Below, in pieces: positions 15,448 to 24,542 of a stretch of 64,000 nt of DNA. Position numbers and translations under genes: made by a program. Source of the DNA: Desulfotignum sp. (GTDB lineage Bacteria > Desulfobacterota > Desulfobacteria > Desulfobacterales > Desulfobacteraceae); assembly GCA_011390635.1 (NCBI GenBank), contig JAABSA010000003.1, forward strand, positions 1 to 64,000, in the 5' to 3' direction. The stretch's first letter is position 1. Each line of letters starts with the position of its first letter. Under the pieces are notes generated by a model that saw nothing but the letters and a program-made list of their open reading frames with translations, did no database searches and was not told the origin of the DNA.

Positions 15448-16454
15448 CCCAGATCTTCCTCTCCAATGTCAATATCACTTTGAAACATCAATTCTCCCTG
15501 GTCATTGAAAATAAAAATGGATGCTGTTGTAAAAAATGCCTGACCAGGCACATTTTTTATCCTGAATTTCACCGGTTTAAAATGGGCAATGGAAAAATAC
15601 TGGCCGTTTTTGGTATGGGACGGCATGCCATTGTCCAAAGGAGAGCTGGGAACCACGAGCCACTGGCCTGAATCATTGTCTATGGAATGATTTTGCGGTT
15701 TGAGAATGGTAAAAATACGGCCGGACACCTCTCCCGGTTTATTTGAAACATTGCGGATATCAAAGCGCACCAGCAAATCTCCCCGGTCCCTGTCCCGGGT
15801 TACGGAAAATTTTTCAATGTCTACTTTTCCAGCTTCCGGGGCATCAACCGGGATATCAGGAACCCCTTGCTGCTCAGCACCAGAGTTTTCTGTTGTCTGT
15901 GAGACAGGAGATGAAGCATCTGTATCACCCCTTTGCGCTGCATCCTGGTCTGTCTTTTGGCCGGCATCTGCCTGGTCTGTCTTTTGGCCGTCATCTGCCT
16001 GGATATCTGATTTTTCCGGTTTTTCCTGGTTTTGTATGACATCGGTATCCGGTTCACTCCCATCCCCCGGTGTCCGGTCGGATTCACCTGATGCTGCATC
16101 CGGTGCAATATCCGATGCAATATCCGGGTCTTTGCCTGAGATCACCAGGCGTGCCATGAGGGTTTCTTTCTGCCGGGTCAACGAAACCACCTGGTTTTCC
16201 AGAGCGGCGGCCCGGGATGCCAGGACCTTGTTTTCACGGGACAATTTATCAAAAAGCATAAAAAACGCGCCCGCAGCCACCAGGCATACCAGTGCGGCAG
16301 CCACAAAAATGTGCAGAAGATATCTCAGGTATCCCCCTGATTTTATCCCCCCCAGATCATCCACAATCACGATCCGTTTTTTTTTGCTCTTTTTGCGGGG
16401 AGCTGGTTTTGACCGGGCTATTTCTCTTTCCAGTTCTCTTGAGATATCTTCCAT
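15444..16454 (-). CDS. Single-pass membrane protein with coiled coil and periplasmic domain, putative shape-complex adaptor
   Basis: I do not recognise a named family. The 336 residues split into a basic cytoplasmic tail (1-42, with RKKSKKKRIVIVDD), one membrane helix (about 43-67), a coiled coil (68-103), an acidic Gln/Asp-rich linker (about 105-205) containing a duplicated GQKTDQA unit, and a C-terminal beta-rich domain (210-336, starting VDIEKFSVTRDRD). It overlaps the Csd6-like gene by 37 bp and the Csd4-like gene by 4 bp; AAGGATGG precedes its ATG. The topology matches what is needed to link a cytoplasmic bactofilin to periplasmic wall enzymes, as Csd5 does in Helicobacter, but no sequence similarity to Csd5 is claimed. 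Confidence 0.75.
   Translation of the reverse strand: MEDISRELEREIARSKPAPRKKSKKKRIVIVDDLGGIKSGGYLRYLLHIFVAAALVCLVAAGAFFMLFDKLSRENKVLASRAAALENQVVSLTRQKETLMARLVISGKDPDIASDIAPDAASGESDRTPGDGSEPDTDVIQNQEKPEKSDIQADDGQKTDQADAGQKTDQDAAQRGDTDASSPVSQTTENSGAEQQGVPDIPVDAPEAGKVDIEKFSVTRDRDRGDLLVRFDIRNVSNKPGEVSGRIFTILKPQNHSIDNDSGQWLVVPSSPLDNGMPSHTKNGQYFSIAHFKPVKFRIKNVPGQAFFTTASIFIFNDQGELMFQSDIDIGEEDLG
15945..15998. repeat. 27-bp in-frame tandem duplication
   Basis: Two adjacent 27-bp units (15945-15971 and 15972-15998) differ at one base. They encode the repeated GQKTDQADA-type segment in the linker of the membrane protein, so the duplication only lengthens a flexible spacer by nine residues. Confidence 0.85.
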
Positions 16455-17794
16455 AACCCATCCTTTTTAACGAGTGTCAACTGTTTTATGCCCGTGGTTG
16501 AAAATCCGCTGGATTCATAGGTTTGAAAAAACCGAATCGCCAGCCCGTTTTTATTTTTTTTGATTTTGAAATCTTTGCCGGTCACATTGATATAGCTGTA
16601 CCTGCCGGAAAGCTTTTTTTTGCGGCTGACCCACTGGGTTTTGTTCATGCCGTCTGAATGGAACCCGGAAGCATAGAATGCCGCATAGGCATCCATGTTT
16701 TGCGCTGACCAGGCAGCCAGCCATTGGTGGACCATTTCAAGGGCTGATGCATGATCAGATTGCGGTACTGTTTTACCGGCGGCTGCATGCAGCACAGACG
16801 CTGCCGCAACCAACGGTTTAGCACTATCCTTATGGGCTTTGTCCAGCACCTGGAATGTATCGCCGATGATCTGCAATGTCGGGGAGTTGCTCTCCTGGAT
16901 AAACAGCTTGCGCCTGCCTAAAAACTCCCGGACCTCTTTCAGAACAAGCCGGAAATCCATTACCGCCACTACCATATCCTGGTGCTGGTAAATACCCATG
17001 TCAGATATCTGGATGTGGATATTTTCCGCGGGATCATCAGCGGTTTTTCTCAGTTTTAACCAGGATTCCCACCAGGAGATATCCGGCAGATACCCGGGGC
17101 TGTAAAAGGATAAATAATGGTGATAACTGCCGGTGATGTGCGCCTGTACCCAGTTGTCCACAAAAGACTGTACCAGTTCTTTTTTGCGCTGCTGTTCCTG
17201 TGGTGTCATATACTGGATTTTTTCCACAATAACCAGAGGGGTGGCATGCAGGGTGATATAATCGGAAAGCATTGCCACATCGTCATTTTCAACTGCAATA
17301 CACCCATTGGTGTCCATGGATTTGAGGGCTTTGTCCGTGCCGTGTATCCAGATGGCGGATCCGTTTTTTCCCAGACGGGTATCCACAAAATTGGGATAAT
17401 CTATGGGAAAGGCTCTTTTCCCATAGATGGGTGTCAGGTATCTCTCCTCATACTCGTCAATGAGAAAATAGATACCTTCCGGTGTTTTTTTATCGCCGGA
17501 TTTGTGTTTGGGACCGAACACTTCTCCTGTGGAACAGGCAGTTTCAAACACTTTTTTTATGCCGTCAAACGGTGGTTCATTTGTATAAATATAAAATTTC
17601 TGGGTCTGTTTTTCCACCAGAATGGCATTTTCATTTTCCGGCAGCGCAATGATGGCGGCCGGAACAGACTGCGCCGATACTGCCGGTACAAAAATCGACA
17701 GCCATACCGACATCAGCAATACCGCCGGCAAACAAAACAACCATCTGCATTTTAACCATATAGATGTCAATACATACGCTTTCATGGGCAACAC
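16418..17794 (-). CDS. YkuD-fold L,D-transpeptidase/carboxypeptidase with two NTF2-like domains, Csd6/Pgp2-like
   Basis: Csd6 and Pgp2 remove the terminal D-Ala from peptidoglycan tetrapeptides. After a signal peptide (cleavage near AVSAQ), residues about 50-190 form the YkuD domain with the catalytic pair in IHGTDKALKS (His151) and DTNGCIAV (Cys165). Two NTF2-like domains follow: one from VQSFVDNWVQAH with YLSFYSPGY, the other from VHQWLAAWSAQN with YAAFYASGF through to WKISQENW. YkuD followed by NTF2-like pocket domains is the Csd6 architecture; two NTF2 copies are more than the single one I recall for Csd6. The first codon is GTG at 17794 or ATG at 17785. It begins 29 bp after ruvB and opens the four-gene shape block. 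Confidence 0.85.
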   Translation of the reverse strand: MLPMKAYVLTSIWLKCRWLFCLPAVLLMSVWLSIFVPAVSAQSVPAAIIALPENENAILVEKQTQKFYIYTNEPPFDGIKKVFETACSTGEVFGPKHKSGDKKTPEGIYFLIDEYEERYLTPIYGKRAFPIDYPNFVDTRLGKNGSAIWIHGTDKALKSMDTNGCIAVENDDVAMLSDYITLHATPLVIVEKIQYMTPQEQQRKKELVQSFVDNWVQAHITGSYHHYLSFYSPGYLPDISWWESWLKLRKTADDPAENIHIQISDMGIYQHQDMVVAVMDFRLVLKEVREFLGRRKLFIQESNSPTLQIIGDTFQVLDKAHKDSAKPLVAAASVLHAAAGKTVPQSDHASALEMVHQWLAAWSAQNMDAYAAFYASGFHSDGMNKTQWVSRKKKLSGRYSYINVTGKDFKIKKNKNGLAIRFFQTYESSGFSTTGIKQLTLVKKDGLWKISQENWKEK

Positions 17795-17823
17795 ATCACA
17801 TTTTTTTTAAAAGGGATGGCATC

Positions 17824-18855
17824 TTATCCCGAAGGGTTCAGTTTAAGGTGTCTGTACGCGTTATCAGAGGCTTTTCTGCCACTGGAGGTACGCAAAACAA
17901 GGCCTGTTTTCAACAAAAACGGCTCCACCACATCCACCAGGGTATCGGTTTCTTCCTGCAGGGTCGCGGCAATGGCCTCAATCCCAACCGGCCCGCCTTT
18001 GTAAAAATCAATAATGGTGGTAAGATAATTTCTATCCAGACAGGTGAGTCCCAGGCTGTCGATACCTTCAAGAGCCAGGGCAGCCTGCACGGTGTCCTGG
18101 TTCACCCGGCCGTCGGATCTGACCTGGGAAAAATCTCTGACCCGCTTGAGAAGCCGATTGGCAATTCTGGGGGTTCCCCGGGACCGGCCGGCCAGGGCCA
18201 GGGCACCATCATCTGATATCAGGGTATCCAAAAGCTTTGCAGACCGTTTGATAATAATCACCAGCTCTTCAATGGCATAAAAATCCAGGGTCCTGAAAAG
18301 ACCGAACCGGTCCCGCAAAGGAGAAGACAGCAGCCCCACCCGGGTGGTGGCCCCCACCAGCACAAATCTGCGCAGCCTGTACCGGTGGCTTCTGGCATGA
18401 ATGCCCTTGTCAAAGACAAAATCCACGGCAAAGTCTTCCATGGCCGGATACAAAAACTCTTCCACCACCTTGGGAATCCGGTGAATTTCATCAATGAACA
18501 AAAATTCTCCATCCGACAGATTGGTTAATATACCCATGAGATCCCCCCCCTTTTCAAGGGTGGGACCGGAAGTGATGGTCAATTCTTTTCCCATTTCATT
18601 GGCAATGATATGGCAGATGGTGGTTTTACCGAGGCCGGGGGGACCATGGAGCAGGATATGGTCCAATGGTTCGTTTCTGAGTCTGGCTGCCTGAATGGCA
18701 ATTTTGAGGGTTTCCACCGTATCGGCCTGACCCACATAATCTTCAAACCTTACAGGCCGCAGGGAAACCATGTCCGGCATCTTGTCTTCAGGGGTGTTTT
18801 GGGGTGTCACCACCCCTTTGGTATCAGAAGAAAAAGAGAGGATATCATCTGCCAT
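17824..18855 (-). CDS. ruvB: Holliday junction branch-migration ATPase RuvB
   Basis: Hexameric AAA+ motor that pulls DNA through the RuvA-bound Holliday junction. Walker A is [10 protein letters not shown], Walker B/DExH is LFIDEIHR, and the arginine finger lies in [10 protein letters not shown]. The C-terminal winged helix ends [15 protein letters not shown]. The ATG at 18855 is preferred to the one at 18864 because GGAAGG lies 9 nt upstream of it. It starts 2 bp past the ruvA stop. Confidence 0.97.
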   Translation of the reverse strand: MADDILSFSSDTKGVVTPQNTPEDKMPDMVSLRPVRFEDYVGQADTVETLKIAIQAARLRNEPLDHILLHGPPGLGKTTICHIIANEMGKELTITSGPTLEKGGDLMGILTNLSDGEFLFIDEIHRIPKVVEEFLYPAMEDFAVDFVFDKGIHARSHRYRLRRFVLVGATTRVGLLSSPLRDRFGLFRTLDFYAIEELVIIIKRSAKLLDTLISDDGALALAGRSRGTPRIANRLLKRVRDFSQVRSDGRVNQDTVQAALALEGIDSLGLTCLDRNYLTTIIDFYKGGPVGIEAIAATLQEETDTLVDVVEPFLLKTGLVLRTSSGRKASDNAYRHLKLNPSG

Positions 18856-18857
18856 GT

Positions 18858-19487
18858 TCAGCATCCTTCCTGGTAAATGACATCAAGCAGATGTTCCGGG
18901 GTATCAATTGCGGGGTCTTTTTCAAAGGCAGCCTGTATCATACGCTGGGCAGAGGCCGTAGAATGTCCCAGCTGTTCCACCAGCACACCTGCCACCTGAA
19001 TCGCGATCTGCTGTTTATCGGGCCCCGCCGCCGGGGCACGGTCAGGGGCATTGCCTGCCGGAACGTCCATAAACGCGATTGTTTTACCATTCAGGGTGGC
19101 AATGATCTTTTCTGCGGTACGCCTGCCGATGCCAGGCAATTGTCCCAGAAAAGACACCTCTTTTTGCTCGATGGCCCGGGCGATTTCCCCCACCGGCCGG
19201 ACCAGGGCTTTTACCGCTTTCATGGGTCCGATGGCGGCAACAGAGATAAACAGCTGGAAAAACGCTTTGTCCTCCAGGGATGCGAATCCGATCAACACTG
19301 GTTTGGGCTGTCGTTCACTCACATGGTAATAGATATAAAGACTGACCATGTCATCATTGCCGGCCCCGGCAGTAACCCGGGACATGGTAAAGGGATTCAC
19401 CAGGACCTCATACCCCACGCCGCCGGCAAGCAGCAGAACAGCATCTGCTTCACAATGGATGATATGTCCTTCAAGATATCCGATCAT
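18858..19487 (-). CDS. ruvA: Holliday junction-binding protein RuvA
   Basis: RuvA tetramers clamp the four-way junction and load RuvB. The 209-residue product from [10 protein letters not shown] has the OB domain, the two helix-hairpin-helix motifs (around [16 protein letters not shown]-type sequence and [13 protein letters not shown]) and the C-terminal RuvB-binding domain. The frame is open upstream but MIGYLEG is the conserved family start. It overlaps ruvC by 17 bp. Confidence 0.96.
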   Translation of the reverse strand: MIGYLEGHIIHCEADAVLLLAGGVGYEVLVNPFTMSRVTAGAGNDDMVSLYIYYHVSERQPKPVLIGFASLEDKAFFQLFISVAAIGPMKAVKALVRPVGEIARAIEQKEVSFLGQLPGIGRRTAEKIIATLNGKTIAFMDVPAGNAPDRAPAAGPDKQQIAIQVAGVLVEQLGHSTASAQRMIQAAFEKDPAIDTPEHLLDVIYQEGC

Positions 19488-19968
19488 GGTGTTTCCTGTG
19501 CCGATAATATCCGGTAATGGCCAGCGCCAGGGCATCAGACGCATGGAACGGGCGGATGGGTTCCGGATGGTTCAGCAGATGCCGCACCGCCCGCTCCATC
19601 TGATCTTTGTCTGCTTTTCCATTTCCACAGATAATTTTTTTGGCCTCCCGCACCGCAATTTCCTCAACCCTTATGCCGGCCTTGAACGCTGCAACCTGCA
19701 GCACGCCGGACACTTTGCCCAGCATAATACCTGATCGGGGATATTTTTCAAGGGAGTAAATATCCTCGATCACCACAAAATCAGGGGCCTGCTCCCTGAG
19801 AAACGCATATATACGTGTATAAATGGTGTTGAGCCGAAAAGGTGTGCTATGATCCGCCCTGGTTGCAACACTGCCGAATGAGTACCGGATCACCCTGACC
19901 ATATCACCTTCGAGAACCCCTATTCCCGTACCGGCAAGGCCAGGATCAATCCCAACAATCTTTATCAT
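19471..19968 (-). CDS. ruvC: Holliday junction resolvase RuvC
   Basis: RuvC cuts Holliday junctions symmetrically. The RNase H-fold catalytic acids are visible in IVGIDPGLAGTG (first Asp), VVIEDIY (Glu) and the C-terminal HASDALALAI (Asp). From the ATG at 19968 the product is 165 residues, the normal size; the open frame continues into cpoB without a family match. The Shine-Dalgarno is weak, suggesting coupling to upstream translation. Confidence 0.96.
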   Translation of the reverse strand: MIKIVGIDPGLAGTGIGVLEGDMVRVIRYSFGSVATRADHSTPFRLNTIYTRIYAFLREQAPDFVVIEDIYSLEKYPRSGIMLGKVSGVLQVAAFKAGIRVEEIAVREAKKIICGNGKADKDQMERAVRHLLNHPEPIRPFHASDALALAITGYYRHRKHHDRIS

Positions 19969-20005
19969 TTTTTTTGCCGGACCTGATCTGTTTTTTTTGG
20001 CAGAC

Positions 20006-20896
20006 TCAGTCCAGGTGTTTGAGCTTTTCCCTGGCAAAGGTGGCTTCTCTGGACCCGGGATACCGGTTCACAAGTTCATTTAAAATCAGCCTGGCATTGG
20101 CTTTTTCCCCGAGTTCTGCAAAGGCGTACCCCTGCTTTAACCGGGCCGCGGCTGTTTTGTTTGAATCAGGGTATTGTTCGAGCACTTTCTGGTATTCCAG
20201 GATGGCTTTTTCATACCATTTGTCCACATAATAGCTGTCGGCAATCCAGAACCTGGCATTGTCTGCATTGTCTGAATCCGGATATTTGTTGATATAATTT
20301 TCAAACTGGATCCTGGCTTGTTCCATGTCCCCGTCATCAAACAGTTTTTTGGCAAAAGCATACAGCCCCTGTTCTGAATCGATTTCCTGCTCAACAGCCC
20401 CTGTGGTGCCGCTGTCAGGTTCCACTGCAGCGGTTGCATCCGGGTCGGCGATTGTGGGTTCAAACCCCAGGTAGTTTTCCAGGGTGAGAATTTTTGTATA
20501 ATTGCGGGAAATGGCATTATCCAGCCGGTCCAGCCGTGCTTCCAGATCCTGCTGGTTCACCTGGCTTTTGCTGCCGAACCTGTGGTTGACCTCTTCGATC
20601 ATCCCCTGGAGCTGGCCGAATTTTTCCTGAAGCCGGGTAAGTTCATACTTGATTTCCGCTGTGCTTTCCCGGTTCAGGGTTTCATTTTTCTGGATTCTTT
20701 GTTCAATTTCCCCAAGGCTTGTTGCCAAACCAGCCTCTTTGCCAAAAAATGTTTCCTGCAATGCCATCTGCCGGTTGTTTTCCATTTCCAACGCTGTGAT
20801 ACGGTTTTCCAATACCTGATGTTGTTCCGGTGTCACACACCCTGAAAACAAAAAAAATACAACCGTCCCGCAGATCCATACCAAAACATGTTTCAT
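20006..20896 (-). CDS. cpoB: Tol-Pal cell division coordinator CpoB/YbgF-like lipoprotein
   Basis: The 296-residue protein has a lipobox (FLFSGC), a long coiled coil (about 25-120, seen in LENRITALEMENNRQMA and LTRLQEKFGQLQG) and a C-terminal block of three TPR-like repeats beginning EQGLYAFAKKLFDDGDMEQA. That is the CpoB layout, although Escherichia CpoB is not a lipoprotein, so membrane anchoring is a variation. It lies at the end of the tol cluster but is separated from pal by a hairpin. Confidence 0.9.
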   Translation of the reverse strand: MKHVLVWICGTVVFFLFSGCVTPEQHQVLENRITALEMENNRQMALQETFFGKEAGLATSLGEIEQRIQKNETLNRESTAEIKYELTRLQEKFGQLQGMIEEVNHRFGSKSQVNQQDLEARLDRLDNAISRNYTKILTLENYLGFEPTIADPDATAAVEPDSGTTGAVEQEIDSEQGLYAFAKKLFDDGDMEQARIQFENYINKYPDSDNADNARFWIADSYYVDKWYEKAILEYQKVLEQYPDSNKTAAARLKQGYAFAELGEKANARLILNELVNRYPGSREATFAREKLKHLD

Positions 20897-20987
20897 TGCA
20901 AAACCCCGCCGTAATCAAAAAAGATAATAAGATCAGACAAAAAAATACAGCCTGCCTGATCCTGATCATTCACTAAACAAGACAAAA

Positions 20988-21022
20988 GGGATCAGGCCCG
21001 GCATTGCGCTGTGCCTGATCCC
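20988..21022 (-). terminator. Hairpin terminator or attenuator between pal and cpoB
   Basis: Perfect 10-bp arms GGGATCAGGC (20988-20997) and GCCTGATCCC (21013-21022) enclose 15 nt; on the minus strand the stem is followed by TTTTG. Because cpoB continues downstream, partial termination that lowers cpoB relative to pal is likely. Confidence 0.6.
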
Positions 21023-21034
21023 ATGCATGTAAAA

Positions 21035-21628
21035 TTATTTCAACACAAACTGGGCCCGGCGGTTTTTGGCATAGGCCGCTTCTGTCTGTCCCGGATCCAG
21101 GGGGCGTTCTTCACCGAAACTTACGGTATCCAGACGAAAGGCACCTATGCCCAGGTCCTGCAGATAATTTTTTACTGCATTGGCACGGCGTTCACCCAGG
21201 GCCAGGTTATACTCAGTGGTACCCCGTTCATCACAATGGCCTTCAATGGTCACGCTCACCTTCTGGTTTTGTTTGAGCCATTCGGCTTTTTCCTTTAACA
21301 GGTCTTTTGCATCGGATGACAGCGCTGAGCTGTCAAATGCAAAATGAATGTTCTGGTGCAGAAACCGGGTTTTAGCAGCCTGCTGTCTGGCCTGTTCAAT
21401 CGCTTTTTCACCGGCCGCCTGGGCCTCGAGTTCCTGCTGTCTGATCCGTTCCGCTTCCGCTTTTCTCTGGGCTTCCGCGTCGGCAGCAGCCTGATCTTCT
21501 GCACTGGCCTGGTCTTCTATGGTGGTGGCATCAGACACCACGGTTTTTTTTGCACAGGACACGGTCAAAAAAAGTCCTGCCACAAGAATCGCCATTACAA
21601 CATTGATCCACAGTTTTTTGTTCATCAT
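21035..21628 (-). CDS. pal: Peptidoglycan-associated lipoprotein Pal
   Basis: The 197-residue protein has a lipoprotein signal (LTVSC), an Ala/Glu-rich helical linker (about 45-90) and the OmpA-like peptidoglycan-binding domain with [31 protein letters not shown] and [13 protein letters not shown]. It anchors the outer membrane to the wall and binds TolB. The linker is longer than in Escherichia Pal. Confidence 0.95.
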   Translation of the reverse strand: MMNKKLWINVVMAILVAGLFLTVSCAKKTVVSDATTIEDQASAEDQAAADAEAQRKAEAERIRQQELEAQAAGEKAIEQARQQAAKTRFLHQNIHFAFDSSALSSDAKDLLKEKAEWLKQNQKVSVTIEGHCDERGTTEYNLALGERRANAVKNYLQDLGIGAFRLDTVSFGEERPLDPGQTEAAYAKNRRAQFVLK

Positions 21629-21664
21629 GCCTCCTTTGGTTAAAAATCATGTTCTGTTTTTTTT

Positions 21665-23122
21665 TCAGTCTTCATACGTCATGGGCCCGGACCATCCGGG
21701 CTGGGTCTGTCTGCCTTTCATGTGCAGCAGTCTGCGCTGATCCGTTCCTGCTGCCGTCATCACATGAAGGGCCGGCAAATTGCCTTCCCGATTGGAGGTG
21801 AAAACAATAAGATTGCCGTCGGGAGACCAGGAAGGGTCTTCATTATCCTTCTGGTCCCGGGTCAGCTGTACCGGCATGCCCGGGCCTGATGCCAGATTGA
21901 TCATATAAATATCGATCCGGTTTTTTTCAATCCCCACATAGGCCATCTTGTTTCCATCCGGAGACCAGGCAGGAGATGTGTTGTAGTTTCCCTGAAAGGT
22001 CACCCGCCGGACATCCTGTGTATCCAGATCCGTAATATAAATCTGGGGGGTGCCGGAGCGGTTGGAAACAAACGCTATTTTCCTGCCGTCCGGTGAAAAC
22101 ACAGGAGACACATTAATCCCCCAGCTGTCTGTTATCTTTTTAATGATTTCTCCGTTCCGGGTCAACAGATATATTTGCTGGTTTCCGGAAAAACTCATGG
22201 CAGCCGCCAGTTTTTCCTGCCCGGGCATCCATGCGGGAGAAATGTTCATGCCTTCCCGGTTGACAATGGCACCGCGATTTTCTGCAAGATGTTTGATATA
22301 GATGTCAGGTTTGCCCCCGGCATAGGACACATAGGCCAGCCACTGCCCGTCCGATGACCAGGCCGGTGAAAGAGAGATACTTTTGTGATGGGTCACCTGC
22401 CTGGGATTGTGCCCGTCAAAATCACTGATAAACACCTCTTTGTTTCCGTTTACCGTCGAAATAAAGGAAAGCTTGCTGTTGAATACCCCCCATGTGCCGG
22501 TGAGGGCATGGGAAACCTCGGCACAGAACAAATGAATCATTCTGCGGACCTGGCCTGGCGGGCCGGTGTATATTTTACCCTTGAGCAATTTGGTGTTAAA
22601 GGTATCAAACAGCCGCAGCTTGAGTTGTACCTGGTCCTGGTCTATTTCAACACCGCCGGTGATGAGCAGTTCTGCACCGATGCCGGTCCAGTCCCGGAAG
22701 TTTATCTGCCCCAGCTGGATCCCGCTCTGGGCGGGATTTGATAAAAAGGCCCGGGGATTCACCAGTTTCAAATACCCGGTAAATGCCAGTCCTTCGTTGA
22801 GAATCTGCAGGGCGGTGGCACCGATCTCCGTTTCCGCATCTTTTCCGGTCAAAGCCTTGAATTCGGCGACCGCCACCGGGGTTTTGTTCAAAAACGGGTT
22901 GCTGATGTTAATGGTATCATAGGATTTTGCCCACCCCTGTGCCGGGTGCCACAAAAAAAACACCGCCGCCAGGACCAGGAGTATGTGCACCGCCCGGGGC
23001 AGGGGCAACACCCGCAGCCTGGCCCGGGGGGCTGCCATGCAAAAACCCGTTGGAGAACCTGCGGTAGAACTCTGTTTGTGGCTGGTTTTTAGCGACCTGG
23101 TGTATACATGATGCAAGAACAT
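21665..23122 (-). CDS. tolB: Tol-Pal system beta-propeller protein TolB
   Basis: TolB is the periplasmic shuttle between TolA and Pal. The 485-residue protein contains the N-terminal TolB domain (VAVAEFKALTGKD onward) and a six-bladed propeller whose blades repeat the motif SPAWSPDGNKMAYVG and variants. A hydrophobic segment at about 43-62 ending GWAKS is the signal peptide, preceded by an unusually long polar N-terminus. An internal ATG at codon 29 is therefore a possible alternative start. It starts 3 bp after the tolA stop. Confidence 0.94.
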   Translation of the reverse strand: MFLHHVYTRSLKTSHKQSSTAGSPTGFCMAAPRARLRVLPLPRAVHILLVLAAVFFLWHPAQGWAKSYDTINISNPFLNKTPVAVAEFKALTGKDAETEIGATALQILNEGLAFTGYLKLVNPRAFLSNPAQSGIQLGQINFRDWTGIGAELLITGGVEIDQDQVQLKLRLFDTFNTKLLKGKIYTGPPGQVRRMIHLFCAEVSHALTGTWGVFNSKLSFISTVNGNKEVFISDFDGHNPRQVTHHKSISLSPAWSSDGQWLAYVSYAGGKPDIYIKHLAENRGAIVNREGMNISPAWMPGQEKLAAAMSFSGNQQIYLLTRNGEIIKKITDSWGINVSPVFSPDGRKIAFVSNRSGTPQIYITDLDTQDVRRVTFQGNYNTSPAWSPDGNKMAYVGIEKNRIDIYMINLASGPGMPVQLTRDQKDNEDPSWSPDGNLIVFTSNREGNLPALHVMTAAGTDQRRLLHMKGRQTQPGWSGPMTYED

Positions 23123-23124
23123 AT

Positions 23125-24111
23125 CTATTTTAATCCTTTTGGTGTAAAAACGACAACCACATCATAGGAGGCCATGCCTTTGGGCAGCGGCGGCAGTGGG
23201 CTGGCCCGCTGGATCGCCCGCTTGGCACTCTGGTCCAGATATCTGTTGCCGGATTTTGTTTCATAAACCACATCTCTTATATCCCCGTTTTTCAAAATTT
23301 TTATCAATATTCTGACTTCAATATTCTGGTCCATGCCGGCCAGCATTTCATTGAACACCCAGTTCTGCTCAATAGCGCTTTGTAACAACATTTTGTATAT
23401 ATCAATGGGGCTGACCCCTTTTCTGCCCGCACCGGCAGCGGTGCCGGACCCCACACTGGGACCTGTGCTGTTTCCATCAGAGCGGGCATGGGGTTCAGCA
23501 TCCTGCTGCTGTACGGACTGGGCAAGCCGCTCCATGGTCCGGGCAAGCTGTTCTTTTTTCCGGGCTTCCATGTCATCGGCCAGTTTCTGTCTGGCCTTTT
23601 CCAGCTCTTTTTTGGGATCAGGCTTTGGCTGTGGTTCCGGTTTTTTTTGTTTTTTTTCCGGTGTTTTTTTGCTTTGTTCCGCCATCAGCTCCTGCAGGTT
23701 TTTCGGCTTTGTCTTCAAACCGATGTCCGGCGTTACTGTAGGAACAGGTTCCGGATCCGGCGGATTATTTACAGCAGGCTGTTCCGGTGTGTCAGGGACA
23801 GCAACGGTGTCCTCTGCATCAACCGGCTCTTTTTCCTGTATCTCTTCTGCCGCAGGCACGGGCTGCACGGGTTCAGCAAGGGTCTGTTCCCGGCCCCCGG
23901 GCTCCCCCGGTGCAAAGGAAACCAGGTCCACCTGCACCACCTCGGACAAAGGAGCCGATACCTCAAACTGCACCAACCATATGCAGGCCAAAAAAAACAG
24001 GGCATGGGCGAAAACCGAGATACCCAGGTACACTGCCATGTGTCTGCCGCTGTGGCTGGAATCGGCATATCCATGGTCTTTTTTGCCAAAAAAGTGAGAA
24101 AAACTATTCAT
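23125..24111 (-). CDS. tolA: TolA/TonB-type energy transducer
   Basis: A single membrane helix (about 27-48, LGISVFAHALFFLACIWLV) is followed by a Pro/Glu-rich stretch, a charged helix (KKELEKARQKLADDMEARKKEQ) and a C-terminal TonB/TolA-like domain with NGDIRDVVYETKSGNRYLD and ASYDVVVVFTPKG. Placement after tolQ-tolR and before tolB indicates it is the Tol transducer although its C-terminal domain reads as TonB-like. Length 328 residues. Confidence 0.88.
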   Translation of the reverse strand: MNSFSHFFGKKDHGYADSSHSGRHMAVYLGISVFAHALFFLACIWLVQFEVSAPLSEVVQVDLVSFAPGEPGGREQTLAEPVQPVPAAEEIQEKEPVDAEDTVAVPDTPEQPAVNNPPDPEPVPTVTPDIGLKTKPKNLQELMAEQSKKTPEKKQKKPEPQPKPDPKKELEKARQKLADDMEARKKEQLARTMERLAQSVQQQDAEPHARSDGNSTGPSVGSGTAAGAGRKGVSPIDIYKMLLQSAIEQNWVFNEMLAGMDQNIEVRILIKILKNGDIRDVVYETKSGNRYLDQSAKRAIQRASPLPPLPKGMASYDVVVVFTPKGLK

Positions 24112-24125
24112 TTATGTATAAAATA

Positions 24126-24542
24126 TCAGGATGCATCGGTATCATCAGGAAGGGTGATCATCCCCAGGCTCTGGACCCCGGCTTTCTTGATCTGGGACAT
24201 GACATTGACAACCACCCCGTACGGAACCTGTTTATCCGCTTTGAGATACACCGTATTGGTATCCATATTTTCCAGGACCGCCCCGAGCTTTTCGGACAAA
24301 AATGCAACCGAAACCTCCTGGTTGTTGATGTATACCTTCAGGTCATTGTCAATGGAGATGATCAGATTATCTTCACCGGCAGTCAGGGGGGCTGCCGTTG
24401 CCACAGGCAGATCCACATCCACCCCCTGGACCATCATGGGTGCGGTTACCATGAAAATGATGAGCAGCACCAGCATCACATCCACAAAGGGAGTCACATT
24501 GATATCCGACATTAATGGATCATTTCCGGATCCTGTCTGCAT
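24126..24542 (-). CDS. tolR: TolR/ExbD biopolymer transport protein
   Basis: The 138-residue protein has the ExbD/TolR start SDINVTPFVDVMLVLLIIFMV, where the Asp in the membrane helix is the proton-conducting residue. A periplasmic domain follows, with VYLKADKQVPYGVVVNVM. Its start overlaps the tolQ stop. Works with TolQ to energise TolA. Confidence 0.94.
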   Translation of the reverse strand: MQTGSGNDPLMSDINVTPFVDVMLVLLIIFMVTAPMMVQGVDVDLPVATAAPLTAGEDNLIISIDNDLKVYINNQEVSVAFLSEKLGAVLENMDTNTVYLKADKQVPYGVVVNVMSQIKKAGVQSLGMITLPDDTDAS

